Positions 35,943 to 44,743 of a stretch of 64,000 nt of DNA are shown here, piece after piece. The translations under genes were made by a program, and so were the position numbers. The notes below the pieces were generated by a model. It was not told the DNA's origin, did not search any database, and saw only the letters and a program-made list of their open reading frames with translations. Numbering within the stretch: position 1 is the first letter of the stretch; each line of letters starts with the position of its first letter. This stretch comes from Pelagibacteraceae bacterium. Lineage in GTDB: Bacteria > Pseudomonadota > Alphaproteobacteria > HIMB59 > GCA-002718135. The stretch covers positions 31,589-95,588 of the forward strand of contig PBDN01000005.1 in the NCBI GenBank assembly GCA_002718135.1, in the 5' to 3' direction.

Positions 35943-37024
35943 TTAATATCTCCTATATAAATACCTAAGCCTCTTGCAACTTCAATTAATGGATCTTTTT
36001 TATTTATTGTTTTTGAAGAACCGGCAACTTCATTTAGATTTACATCTTTTACAGATCTATTTTTCCATACAACCACTCTGTTAAATTTATTTTGCGCAAT
36101 TAAATCAACTGCATGAACACCAAATGCACTAGCTATTAATCTATCTCTATGAGTAGGCTGTGCACCTCTTTGAACGTGGCCTAAAACTGTTACTCTTGTT
36201 TCTGCATCAGTCAATTTATAGATCTCGTCTCCAAGATATGCTCCTATTCCTCCAAGTCGAACTTCTCCATCTACAAACTTTACTGTTGCTCTTTTTCCAT
36301 TTTCTTTTTTTACTGCTTCGGCCACTATTATCAAAGCATGATTTCTTCCCTCTGACCTTATTTTTTCTATATGTTTAGCTATTTCTTTTATGGAATAAGT
36401 TATTTCAGGTATTAAAATAACATCTGCTCCTCCAGCAATTCCTGCATTTAGTGCAATATGACCTGCATCACGTCCCATCACCTCAAGTATCATTACTCTT
36501 CTATGACTAGCTGCGGTAGGTTGAAGCATATCAAGTGCATTAGTAGCTACATCAACTGCTGTATCATAACCTATAGATAATTCAGTATTTTTTACATCGT
36601 TATCTATAGTTTTAGGTATACCTACAAAATTAATATTTCCTTTTTCTGTTAATGACTTTAAAATTTTTAAACTCCCATCGCCGCCAATTCCTATTAAAGC
36701 ATCTAATCCTATTTTTTTAAAACCTTGAATAATTAAATCAGAAATTTCAAATATTTTATTATCTATATTTATTTTTCCAAATGGTTTGCCTTTGTTATTT
36801 GATCCAAGGAATGTACCTCCCAGTCTCATTAAATTTCCATCAAATTCATTTGGTGTTAATTTTACTACATCTAAAGGTTTTTTTAATAAACCTAAAGTAC
36901 CATCTTTTATACCGTATACTTCCCAATTATATTCTTTCACTGCTCTAAAAGTAACTGCTCTAATCACTGCATTTAAACCAGCGCAATCACCACCACTTGT
37001 TAAAATTCCTATCTTTTTTACCAC
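35939..37024 (-). CDS. 6-phosphofructokinase
   Basis: Phosphorylates fructose 6-phosphate, the committing step of Embden-Meyerhof glycolysis. It has 361 residues. GILTSGGDCAGLNAVIRA opens the protein, the phosphoryl-donor motif is GGDGS at 114-118, and the substrate motif is PKTIDND at 137-143. Glycine in GGDGS points to ATP as donor, whereas the lysine in PKTIDND is shared with PPi-using relatives, so it belongs to the mixed group. The start codon is GTG. Together with the pyruvate kinase in this window it argues for a complete glycolytic pathway. Confidence 0.92.
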   Translation of the reverse strand: MVKKIGILTSGGDCAGLNAVIRAVTFRAVKEYNWEVYGIKDGTLGLLKKPLDVVKLTPNEFDGNLMRLGGTFLGSNNKGKPFGKINIDNKIFEISDLIIQGFKKIGLDALIGIGGDGSLKILKSLTEKGNINFVGIPKTIDNDVKNTELSIGYDTAVDVATNALDMLQPTAASHRRVMILEVMGRDAGHIALNAGIAGGADVILIPEITYSIKEIAKHIEKIRSEGRNHALIIVAEAVKKENGKRATVKFVDGEVRLGGIGAYLGDEIYKLTDAETRVTVLGHVQRGAQPTHRDRLIASAFGVHAVDLIAQNKFNRVVVWKNRSVKDVNLNEVAGSSKTINKKDPLIEVARGLGIYIGDIN

Positions 37025-37071
37025 CGCGTGCTTATATACTATTATTAATTATATTAATATTTATTTTGATA

Positions 37072-37272
37072 ATGCAAAATTTTAACAAACTAATTGAAAA
37101 ATTAAGAATTTTTGAACAAGAGCACAGAGATCTTGATCAAATATTAATTCAAGTTCAAGAAAAACATACTGTAGACTTTCAACAAATTCAAAGATTAAAA
37201 AAAAGGAAATTACTACTTAAAGATAAAATTAATGAACTAAAAAATAAACTTGAGCCAGATATAATAGCTTAA
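37072..37272 (+). CDS. YdcH family (DUF465) protein
   Basis: A 66-residue helical-hairpin protein. EQEHRDLDQ in the first helix and QRLKKRKLLLKDKINEL in the second, closing on PDIIA, match the DUF465/YdcH family, whose function is unknown. A frame opening at 36997 would overlap the divergent pfk start, so the ATG at 37072 is chosen. It ends in coq9 with a shared TTAA. Confidence 0.88.
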   Translation: MQNFNKLIEKLRIFEQEHRDLDQILIQVQEKHTVDFQQIQRLKKRKLLLKDKINELKNKLEPDIIA

Positions 37273-37910
37273 ATTTTAGTTGAAAATCCTCTCAATAATT
37301 TAGGGAAATAATTTTTAAAAAAAAGAAGCTTATCTTTTAATATAGGTATTTTTTTTACTTTTGATAAACTTTTGTCTAAAATCATTTCAGTCTCTGCAAT
37401 ATTATTATTATTAAAAAAATGAATTAAAGTTCTAAAATAAATTCCTGCTAATATAATTCTTTTTGAATAATAATTAAAATCAGTTGAATTATCACCTGAT
37501 ATATACCAAATTAGATCTACTGATTTGTATAATTGAGATAAAACTCTAACTTTATTAACTGGATTAAGCATGAAAAAAAAACATTTTTTATAAAATTTTT
37601 TTTCAATTTCCATAATTTTAATTTTTAATAGTAAGATTTCTCTAACTTTTTTGTGCAGTGGTTTATGCAAAAGTTTTAATTTTAAAGAATTTTTCAAAAG
37701 TGAGTCATTTAAACAATCAAGTGCAAAATATAAAAGATCAATATAGCCGTTAGGAAATAAAATATTCAATTTATTTTTGTTAATGTTTTTATGATTTCCA
37801 ATTAAAAAAAAAGACTCCTGGTTCCAGCCATTGAGAATTATAATTTTTTTTGAAAGATTAAGTATTTTAAACTTTTCTTTATATAATTTATTTTTTTTCT
37901 TTGTTTTCAT
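37269..37910 (-). CDS. COQ9 family protein, ubiquinone biosynthesis accessory factor
   Basis: A 213-residue protein. The C-terminal half has the COQ9 signature SVDLIWYISGDNSTDFNYYSKR followed by ILAGIYFRTLIHFF (first stretch paraphrased beyond this point). The lysine-rich N-terminal half is degenerate compared with relatives. COQ9 binds isoprenoid lipids and presents quinone intermediates to the hydroxylase COQ7. The ATG at 37910 lies inside the end of def, and an even earlier frame start (37955) is unlikely. Beside rpsU is the usual alphaproteobacterial position; here def intervenes. Confidence 0.8.
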   Translation of the reverse strand: MKTKKKNKLYKEKFKILNLSKKIIILNGWNQESFFLIGNHKNINKNKLNILFPNGYIDLLYFALDCLNDSLLKNSLKLKLLHKPLHKKVREILLLKIKIMEIEKKFYKKCFFFMLNPVNKVRVLSQLYKSVDLIWYISGDNSTDFNYYSKRIILAGIYFRTLIHFFNNNNIAETEMILDKSLSKVKKIPILKDKLLFFKNYFPKLLRGFSTKI

Positions 37911-38427
37911 TTTTTTTCCAATATTTTTCAATTTCCTCAGAGTGGCCGAAGGCATCTTGATGTGCTAATCTTGATGTATATAATATTCCCTGTAAATGAT
38001 CAAATTCATGTTGTATCAATCTAGAATGTAGTCCATCAACTTCATTAACAATTTTATTACCTTCAAAATCATATCCAGAATATCTAATTCTTTTATATCT
38101 TCTTACCAAGCCTGACATTCCAGGTATTGAAAGACATCCTTCCCAGTCATCCTCTGTTTCTTTTGACAATATTTCAATTGCAGGATTAATTAATGCAGTA
38201 ATATTAATTTTGCCTTCTAAATCTTTTTGATCAGGATTTCTAAATATAAACATTTTTAAACTCAAGTATACTTGAGGAGCTGCCAAACCAATTCCATCAG
38301 CATCAATCATAGTTTCTGACATATCAAAAATGATTCTTTTTAACTTTTCTGACTTTAATTGCTTAATTTCGTTAGTTTTTTTTAACAAAACTGGATGACC
38401 TATTTTTGCAATTTTTAATATAGACAC
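37888..38427 (-). CDS. def: Peptide deformylase
   Basis: Removes the N-terminal formyl group from nascent proteins at the ribosome exit. It has 179 residues. The three catalytic motifs are GIGLAAPQ at 45-52, EGCLS at 96-100 with metal ligand C98, and HEFDH at 140-144. The start codon is GTG. It overlaps coq9 by 23 bases downstream and diverges from rpsU across a 90-base spacer. Confidence 0.95.
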   Translation of the reverse strand: MSILKIAKIGHPVLLKKTNEIKQLKSEKLKRIIFDMSETMIDADGIGLAAPQVYLSLKMFIFRNPDQKDLEGKINITALINPAIEILSKETEDDWEGCLSIPGMSGLVRRYKRIRYSGYDFEGNKIVNEVDGLHSRLIQHEFDHLQGILYTSRLAHQDAFGHSEEIEKYWKKNENKEKK

Positions 38428-38517
38428 ACAATTTATATAACAAAAAAATTAATATAAACAAATTATAAATTAATTTCTTTGTTTGCAAATAAAATAACAT
38501 TGTGATAGATGCGCCAC

Positions 38518-38712
38518 ATGACTTTAGTAGTTAATGTAAAAGATAATAATGTTGAACAAGCCATAAGAAGCTTGAAAAAAAAGATGCAAAGAGAAGGTTT
38601 GTACAAAGAAATGAAATTGAGAAAACATTATGAAAAACCTTGCTTAAAAAGAGCAAGAGAGAAAGAAGAAAATATTAGAAGAGCAAGAAAATCAGCAAGA
38701 AAAAATTCTTAA
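38518..38712 (+). CDS. rpsU: 30S ribosomal protein S21
   Basis: A 64-residue basic small-subunit protein. The order [19 protein letters not shown], then [20 protein letters not shown], is diagnostic of S21. The ATG at 38518 gives the expected short N terminus ([11 protein letters not shown]); another ATG at 38509 adds only three residues. S21 assists initiation on leadered mRNAs. Its stop is shared with pntB as TTAA. Confidence 0.94.
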   Translation: MTLVVNVKDNNVEQAIRSLKKKMQREGLYKEMKLRKHYEKPCLKRAREKEENIRRARKSARKNS

Positions 38713-40100
38713 CCCAAACTTTTTACTATATCCTCACACATCTTTTTTGCATCGCCAAATAACATAGTTGTATTGTCTCTATAAAATAGTTCGTTATCTA
38801 CTCCAGAATATCCAGTTGCCATTGTTCTTTTAACAAATAAAACTGTCTGTGATTTTTCAACATCTAGTATAGGCATTCCATAAATTGGTGATGTTTCATC
38901 TGTTTTAGCAGCTGGATTAGTTACATCATTAGCGCCAATAACAAATGAAACCTCAGTCATTGGAAAGTCATGGTTAATTTCGTCTAATTCTAAAACTTCT
39001 TCATAAGGAACATTTGCTTCTGCTAATAAAACATTCATATGACCTGGCATTCTTCCTGCCACTGGGTGAATTGCATATCTAACATTAATTCCTTCTTTTT
39101 TTAATATATCTCCCATTTCTCTAAGAGCATGTTGAGCTTGAGCAACTGCCATACCATAACCTGGAACAATAATAACTGAGTCAGCATTTTTCATAATATA
39201 AGCTGCATCTTCAGCATTACCCTGCTTAACTATTTTATCAGAATTATCATTAGATTCACTAACTGCTTGCTCACCACCAAAACCACCTAATACAACACTT
39301 ATAATTGATCTATTCATTCCTTTACTCATGATGTAACTAAGAATAGCACCGGAAGCTCCAACAAGAGCGCCAGTGATTATTAAAAGGTTATTACTTAAAG
39401 TAAAACCAATTCCACATGCAGCCCAGCCAGAGTATGAGTTGAGCATTGAAACAACTACTGGCATATCTGCACCACCAATGGGAATCACAACTAAAAAACC
39501 TAATATTATTGACAAAATAACAATTGTCCAAAAAATATTTGAGGACTGATTCATAACAAATATAATAATAAGAGCTAATATTAAAAGTAAAATTAAAGCG
39601 TTTGTTGTATGCTGAAATTTGAATACTATAGGTCTACCTGAGACTGTTCCTTGCAATTTACCAAAAGCAAGAATTGAACCTGAAAAAGTTATAGCACCAA
39701 TGAAGGTACCTATACTCATTTCTATCAAACTACTTGTCCCAATTGAACCAATATTTCCAATACCAAAAGATGCAGGATCATAGAAAGCTGCAGCAGCAAC
39801 AAAGACAGCTGCTATTCCAACTAAACTATGAAAGGCAGCAACTAACTGTGGTAATGCAGTCATTTCTATTCTCAATGCTATAAATGTCCCTATAGCGCCT
39901 CCAACAATTATAGCGGCTCCAATCTCTGCATAGCTAAGAACAGATTTGAACATTAAAGTTGTAACAATTGCAATAATCATACCTATTATTCCAAAAATGT
40001 TACCTAACCTGGAAGACTCTGGATGGGACAAACCTCTTAAAGCAAATATAAAAAGTAAAGCTGATATTAAATATAAAACTGCGACCATATTTGCTGACAT
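38709..40100 (-). CDS. pntB: NAD(P) transhydrogenase subunit beta
   Basis: The membrane and NADP(H)-binding subunit of the proton-translocating transhydrogenase, which makes NADPH from NADH at the expense of proton motive force. It has 463 residues, with about nine hydrophobic helices in the first 270. The soluble domain dIII carries [15 protein letters not shown] and [18 protein letters not shown]. It is the third gene of the split pntAA-pntAB-pntB set typical of alphaproteobacteria, four bases after pntAB. Confidence 0.97.
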   Translation of the reverse strand: MSANMVAVLYLISALLFIFALRGLSHPESSRLGNIFGIIGMIIAIVTTLMFKSVLSYAEIGAAIIVGGAIGTFIALRIEMTALPQLVAAFHSLVGIAAVFVAAAAFYDPASFGIGNIGSIGTSSLIEMSIGTFIGAITFSGSILAFGKLQGTVSGRPIVFKFQHTTNALILLLILALIIIFVMNQSSNIFWTIVILSIILGFLVVIPIGGADMPVVVSMLNSYSGWAACGIGFTLSNNLLIITGALVGASGAILSYIMSKGMNRSIISVVLGGFGGEQAVSESNDNSDKIVKQGNAEDAAYIMKNADSVIIVPGYGMAVAQAQHALREMGDILKKEGINVRYAIHPVAGRMPGHMNVLLAEANVPYEEVLELDEINHDFPMTEVSFVIGANDVTNPAAKTDETSPIYGMPILDVEKSQTVLFVKRTMATGYSGVDNELFYRDNTTMLFGDAKKMCEDIVKSLG

Positions 40101-40104
40101 TTAT

Positions 40105-40419
40105 TTAATCCTTTTTTTTCTTTTTTGGTTTTTTCTTAAACATAGATAGCATTCGATAAGTAACAATAAATCCACCGAAAATGTTTATAGAGGCAAGCAC
40201 TACTCCAATAATACCAAAAATTTTAGATGTGTCGTGTCCTAATGGTCCTGCTGCAAGAATAGCGCCAACAATAATAACACTAGAAATTGCATTAGTGACC
40301 CCCATCAAAGGACTGTGCAACGCTGGTGTTACTGACCAAACAACATAATATCCAATTATACAAGCTAAAAAAAATACTGTTAAACCAATAACAAATATTT
40401 CTGAACTATGAGCTTCCAT
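40105..40419 (-). CDS. pntAB: NAD(P) transhydrogenase subunit alpha, membrane part
   Basis: A 104-residue membrane subunit corresponding to the C-terminal transmembrane part of the fused PntA of enterobacteria. It has about three hydrophobic helices, the conserved HSPLMGVTNAISS and a FGGFIVTYRML segment, and ends in a poly-lysine tail. It lies one base after pntAA and four before pntB. Confidence 0.95.
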   Translation of the reverse strand: MEAHSSEIFVIGLTVFFLACIIGYYVVWSVTPALHSPLMGVTNAISSVIIVGAILAAGPLGHDTSKIFGIIGVVLASINIFGGFIVTYRMLSMFKKKPKKKKKD

Positions 40420-40420
40420 T

Positions 40421-41542
40421 TTAATTAAACTTTTCCAATCTTAATTTTCCTTCATTAGTTAATACTACAGCATTAACAATTTCATCTTCCCAATTAAGAT
40501 TAATTTTTTTTTCTTCTTTATTAATAATTAAACTTAAAAAATTAAAGATATTTTTTGAGTACAAAGCAGATGCGTCTTTAGCAACTTTTCCAGGTACATT
40601 TGCATAACCAATAACTTTTACCCCTTTGTGATTAATTACTTTACCTAGTTTACTTAGAGGGCAATTTCCACCAGCTTCAACTGCTAAATCAACCACTACA
40701 GATCCAGAGACCATCGACTCAACCATTTCTTGAGAAATTAAAACTGGCGCCTTTTTACCAGGTATTAGGGCAGTGCAAATAACTATATCTTGCTTAGCTA
40801 TAGTATCGGAAATAAGTTTGGCTTGTTTTTTTTTGTACTCATCACTCATTTCTTTAGCATATCCACTAATAGTTTCTGCATTTGTAGACTCTTCATCTTC
40901 TACCATAATGAATTTTCCACCTAGACTCTCTACTTGCTCTTTAGTTACAGATCTTACATCAGTTGCAGATACTACAGCGCCTAATCTTTTAGCAGTTGCA
41001 ATAGCTTGTAAACCAGCTACTCCTACACCTAAAACCATAACTTTAGCAGGGTTAACTCTTCCAGCAGCAGTCATCATCATTGGAAATGCTTTACCAAATT
41101 GTTCGGCTGCATCAATTACACTTCTGTACCCTGCTAAATTTGCTTGAGAAGATAAAACATCCATACTTTGCGCTCTACTAATTCTTGGAATTAATTCCAT
41201 ACAACAAGATATTATTCTTTTATCTTTTAATGTGTTAAAATATTTTTTATTTTCATAAGGGTTTAATATTCCTATCAAAACACTATTCTCATTTAATTGA
41301 TTTAAATCTTCTTGATTTGGCATTTTTACACAAAGACAAATATTTGCTTTTAAACAGTCATTTCTCGTTACAATTTTTGCGCCATTTTCTTCATACATGT
41401 TATTAAGATAACCAGAATTATTACCTGCACCATTTTCTATTAATACATCTAAACCTAATCGTTGAAATAATTTAATGGTGTCTGGTGTTATAGCCACTCT
41501 ATTTTCATCATTAAAATTTTCTTTTAAAGCTGATATCTTCAT
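40421..41542 (-). CDS. pntAA: NAD(P) transhydrogenase subunit alpha, NAD-binding part
   Basis: The 373-residue soluble NAD(H)-binding domain (dI) of the transhydrogenase. Landmarks are RVAITPDTIKLFQRLG near the N terminus, the segment RISRAQSMDVLSSQANLAGY, and the dinucleotide-binding VLGVGVAGLQAIATAKRLGA. It also has the mobile-loop-like IPGKKAPVLI. It starts 12 bases downstream of a UbiB-like gene in the same leftward run, so a promoter may lie further upstream, near pepF. Confidence 0.96.
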   Translation of the reverse strand: MKISALKENFNDENRVAITPDTIKLFQRLGLDVLIENGAGNNSGYLNNMYEENGAKIVTRNDCLKANICLCVKMPNQEDLNQLNENSVLIGILNPYENKKYFNTLKDKRIISCCMELIPRISRAQSMDVLSSQANLAGYRSVIDAAEQFGKAFPMMMTAAGRVNPAKVMVLGVGVAGLQAIATAKRLGAVVSATDVRSVTKEQVESLGGKFIMVEDEESTNAETISGYAKEMSDEYKKKQAKLISDTIAKQDIVICTALIPGKKAPVLISQEMVESMVSGSVVVDLAVEAGGNCPLSKLGKVINHKGVKVIGYANVPGKVAKDASALYSKNIFNFLSLIINKEEKKINLNWEDEIVNAVVLTNEGKLRLEKFN

Positions 41543-41554
41543 AAGGACTTATAA

Positions 41555-42889
41555 TTATAGGTTAGCTAATTTTAAAGTATTTTGTTGTTTTTCTTTTAAT
41601 TTTTTTTGGCTAAATTGATCAATTAATTCATGAAAAACTCTATACCAATTTACCTCAGCTCTTAAATGCATAAATACTGATCCAAGACCAACGGCAGCTC
41701 TATCCATAAATACGAATTCTTTAGGAGGTTTTACTCCACCAATTTTTTTTAGTTCTCTATGAACTTCAGATGCTATTTTAGCTCCATATACACCACTATC
41801 ACTCTCTTGAATTTTTTGCACTTTATCCTTCATTAAAGGAGCATATAAAAAGTTAGCCCACTTACTCAATATTTTTAACTTTTCTTTGTTTATATCATTA
41901 AACCCCCATTGTTCATAAGCATGAACAGCAAGAGCTTCATCATTTTTTTGAAGTGCAAAATATAAATCAATAACACCTTGTATAAATTTTGATTTAAATA
42001 TTCTCATGCAACCAAAGTCAAATAGGTTAATACTTAGATCATCTTGTATAGAATAATTTCCTAAATGTGGATCTCCATGTATAACTCCATAATCAAAAAA
42101 AGGTTTATACCAAGCATAATACATATTTCTTGCGAGATAATTTCTAGTATCTTTATTAGCTTCTTTGTATTTTAATATTGATCTACCTTCTAACCAAGAC
42201 ATTGTTAACAATCTTTTTGTGCTTAATTTATCATAAGTCTTGGGGACATGTATAAAATTATTTTTTGAAAAAATTTTACTAAATACTTTCATTAATTTTT
42301 TTTCTCTTTCGTAATCTAATTCTTCATTTAATCTTTCTGTTATTTCCTTGTAAACCTCATCTGTTTTTATCGCTTTGTTGTAACTTTGATAAATTGAAAA
42401 AATCATCTTTAATTGAGATAAATCTGCACTTACAGCTGATTGCATATCAGGGTATTGGAGTTTACAGGCAACTGTCTCAGTGTTTTTCAAAACTGCTTTG
42501 TGAACTTGACCTAAAGAAGCTGCTCTAGTAGCTTCTTTATCAAATTCTTTAAATTTTTTTTGCCAATCTTGTGAAAGTTCAGTTGCCATTCTTCTTTTTA
42601 CAAACAGGCATCCCATTGGAGGCGCATTAGATTGCAGATGCATTAATTCCTTAGTATATTCTTCAGGTAAAAGATCGGGGATAGTCGCAGAAAGTTGAGC
42701 TACTTTCATTAGTGGTCCCTTTATTCCCCCAAGAGCTTCTCTAATTTCTAATGCATGTTTTTCCTTATTAAGTTTAACACCTAGGTATTTTTGACTTGCT
42801 AGCTTAGTAGCAAGTTTGCCAACTACACCACCAACTTGAGCATACCTTTTTATTTGCTTTGCAATAGTTCTTGATTCATTATCTGCCAT
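41555..42889 (-). CDS. ABC1/UbiB/ADCK family protein kinase-like ATPase
   Basis: A 444-residue member of the atypical kinase family that includes UbiB/Coq8, which supports ubiquinone synthesis. The KxGQ region reads KVAQ at 62-65, with alanine in place of glycine. The alanine-rich nucleotide loop is AASLGQVH at 123-130. The likely ATP-binding lysine is K143 in ACKLQYP, the catalytic loop is IHGDPHLGN, and the metal site is DFG in LFDFGC. No C-terminal membrane helices are obvious, unlike E. coli UbiB. It abuts pepF (stop TAG directly followed by ATG). Confidence 0.88.
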   Translation of the reverse strand: MADNESRTIAKQIKRYAQVGGVVGKLATKLASQKYLGVKLNKEKHALEIREALGGIKGPLMKVAQLSATIPDLLPEEYTKELMHLQSNAPPMGCLFVKRRMATELSQDWQKKFKEFDKEATRAASLGQVHKAVLKNTETVACKLQYPDMQSAVSADLSQLKMIFSIYQSYNKAIKTDEVYKEITERLNEELDYEREKKLMKVFSKIFSKNNFIHVPKTYDKLSTKRLLTMSWLEGRSILKYKEANKDTRNYLARNMYYAWYKPFFDYGVIHGDPHLGNYSIQDDLSINLFDFGCMRIFKSKFIQGVIDLYFALQKNDEALAVHAYEQWGFNDINKEKLKILSKWANFLYAPLMKDKVQKIQESDSGVYGAKIASEVHRELKKIGGVKPPKEFVFMDRAAVGLGSVFMHLRAEVNWYRVFHELIDQFSQKKLKEKQQNTLKLANL

Positions 42890-44689
42890 CTAAAGTGTTT
42901 CCAACTCATCAATTAAATTTTCAATAACACTTAAACCTTTTTTCCAAAAAGATTTTTTAGATAAATCTAAATTAAATGGTTTAAATAATTCATCATATTT
43001 TTTAGAACCTCCACTTTTAAGCAAATCAATGTATTTATTATCAAAACTCTTAAGATTTTTTTCATATATGTTAAATAAAGAATTAACCAAACAATCTCCA
43101 AAAGCATATGCATAAACGTAAAATGGTGAATGAATAAAATGGGGGATGTAACTCCAATAGTATTTATATTCTTCTTCATATTTAATATACGGTCCTAGGC
43201 TAGATTTTTGTACATCCATCCAGATAGAACAAATTTTATCAATACTTAATTCTGAATTTTTTCGCAAATTATGAATTTCTTTTTCAAATTGAAAAAAAGC
43301 AATTTGTCTAACTACTGTATTTAGCATATCTTCAACTTTATTTGCCAAAAGAGCTTTTTTTTCTTTTCTTGAATTTGCTTGTTTTAGAATATTTTTAAAA
43401 GTGAGCATTTCACCAAAAACACTGGCAGTCTCAGCTAATGTTAGTGGGGTTGATGAATTAAAGTGCGTCTGGTTTTTACCTGCAAGATATTGATGCACTC
43501 CATGACCTAATTCATGTGCTAATGTTGCTACATCTCTAGATTTTCCTTGGAAATTAACAAGTATAAATGGGTGAACTGATGAAACTGTTGAAGCTGCAAA
43601 AGCTCCAGGGGATTTTCCATCTAGTACAGGAGCATGTATCCATTTTTCTTCAAAAAATTTTTTAACAATACTTCCTATCTCTGAATTAAATTCTGAATAG
43701 GATTCAATAACTGTACTTTGTGCTTCTTTCCAAGTAAACATTTTGGTACTTTGAAAGGGCAGAGGTGCATTTCTATCCCAATACATTAAATATTTTTTTT
43801 TAAACCATTTAGCTTTTAAAGCATAATATCTGTGTGATAATTTTGGATAAGATTCTACTACTGAGTAAACCAAGCTATCTACTACAGAATCTTCAACTAC
43901 ATTTGATAAATTTCTTGCACTTACCGGGGTGGGTAGTTTTCTCCATCTGTCATTGATTGATTTATCTTTTGCAAGTGTATTTGTAATAGTAGCAAAAATT
44001 TTAATATTACTAGCTAAAACATTACCAACAGCTTTAGCTGCCAACCTTCTATTTGTTTCATTTCTATCAGAAAATATATTAAAAATCTGAGCACTTGTTA
44101 ATTGTTTTTTTTTAAATTCAAATTTTAAAGATGCTATCAAATCATCAAATAATCTTATCCAAGCTGAATGTGAAGTAATATTTTTATCTTGAAGAATTTT
44201 TTCGATGTTCAAATCTAATTGATGAGACTTAAATGATCTTTTAATTGCAATCCAATTTTTATATTTTTTTAAGTTTTTATTTTTTATTAATTCTCTGTGT
44301 TGTTTTTCACTGATCTGATTTAATTCAAGTGTAAAAAAAATTATTGAAGAAGCGTAGTTAGTAATTTTCTCCTGCATTTGCTGATAAAAAATTTTATTTT
44401 TTTCGTTGTTGCCATTTTCTGCAACTAACAAATGAGCATATGATAAAATTTTATCCATTAAGATATCAATTTTTTCTAACCTAAATATAGCTTTAAATAA
44501 ATTGTCAGCAGTTAAAAATTTAACTTTTTTTAGATATTTTTTTTCAAATTTAGTTGTTTCATTCTTAATAATATTAAGATCTTTAATAAGTCTCTTATCA
44601 TTTTGTGAATAATATAGATCTTTTAGATTCCAAATAGGAAGTTTTCCTAGGTTTTTTTCTTCATTAATTTGATTATTATTAGCATTCAT
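42890..44689 (-). CDS. pepF: Oligoendopeptidase F, M3 family metallopeptidase
   Basis: A 599-residue cytosolic zinc peptidase that degrades short oligopeptides. The zinc motif HExxH is HELGH in LAHELGHGVHQYL near residue 390, with the downstream third-ligand region LAETASVFGEM. The tail has the SSLGPYIKYEEEYKYYW pattern typical of clade M3B PepF. It appears complete and catalytically competent. It is the first gene of the leftward run pepF-ubiB-like-pntAA-pntAB-pntB and diverges from the acyl-CoA synthetase across 54 bases. Confidence 0.93.
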   Translation of the reverse strand: MNANNNQINEEKNLGKLPIWNLKDLYYSQNDKRLIKDLNIIKNETTKFEKKYLKKVKFLTADNLFKAIFRLEKIDILMDKILSYAHLLVAENGNNEKNKIFYQQMQEKITNYASSIIFFTLELNQISEKQHRELIKNKNLKKYKNWIAIKRSFKSHQLDLNIEKILQDKNITSHSAWIRLFDDLIASLKFEFKKKQLTSAQIFNIFSDRNETNRRLAAKAVGNVLASNIKIFATITNTLAKDKSINDRWRKLPTPVSARNLSNVVEDSVVDSLVYSVVESYPKLSHRYYALKAKWFKKKYLMYWDRNAPLPFQSTKMFTWKEAQSTVIESYSEFNSEIGSIVKKFFEEKWIHAPVLDGKSPGAFAASTVSSVHPFILVNFQGKSRDVATLAHELGHGVHQYLAGKNQTHFNSSTPLTLAETASVFGEMLTFKNILKQANSRKEKKALLANKVEDMLNTVVRQIAFFQFEKEIHNLRKNSELSIDKICSIWMDVQKSSLGPYIKYEEEYKYYWSYIPHFIHSPFYVYAYAFGDCLVNSLFNIYEKNLKSFDNKYIDLLKSGGSKKYDELFKPFNLDLSKKSFWKKGLSVIENLIDELETL

Positions 44690-44727
44690 AGTATGAAATA
44701 AATATAGGTATTAATTATAGTGTTTGT

Positions 44728-44735
44728 AGGGAGGT
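44728..44735 (+). promoter_or_regulatory. Strong Shine-Dalgarno sequence for the acyl-CoA synthetase
   Basis: AGGGAGGT lies eight bases before the ATG at 44744. It is close to the ideal anti-16S complement and stands out because most genes in this window have no recognisable ribosome-binding site. It fixes the start of the synthetase and suggests efficient translation. Confidence 0.8.
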
Positions 44736-44743
44736 AAAGTCAA

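Noticed and set aside
40773..41147. Long antisense open frame inside pntAA
   Set aside because: It is the complement of a strongly conserved gene on the other strand; its translation shows no recognisable domain and there is no independent start signal.
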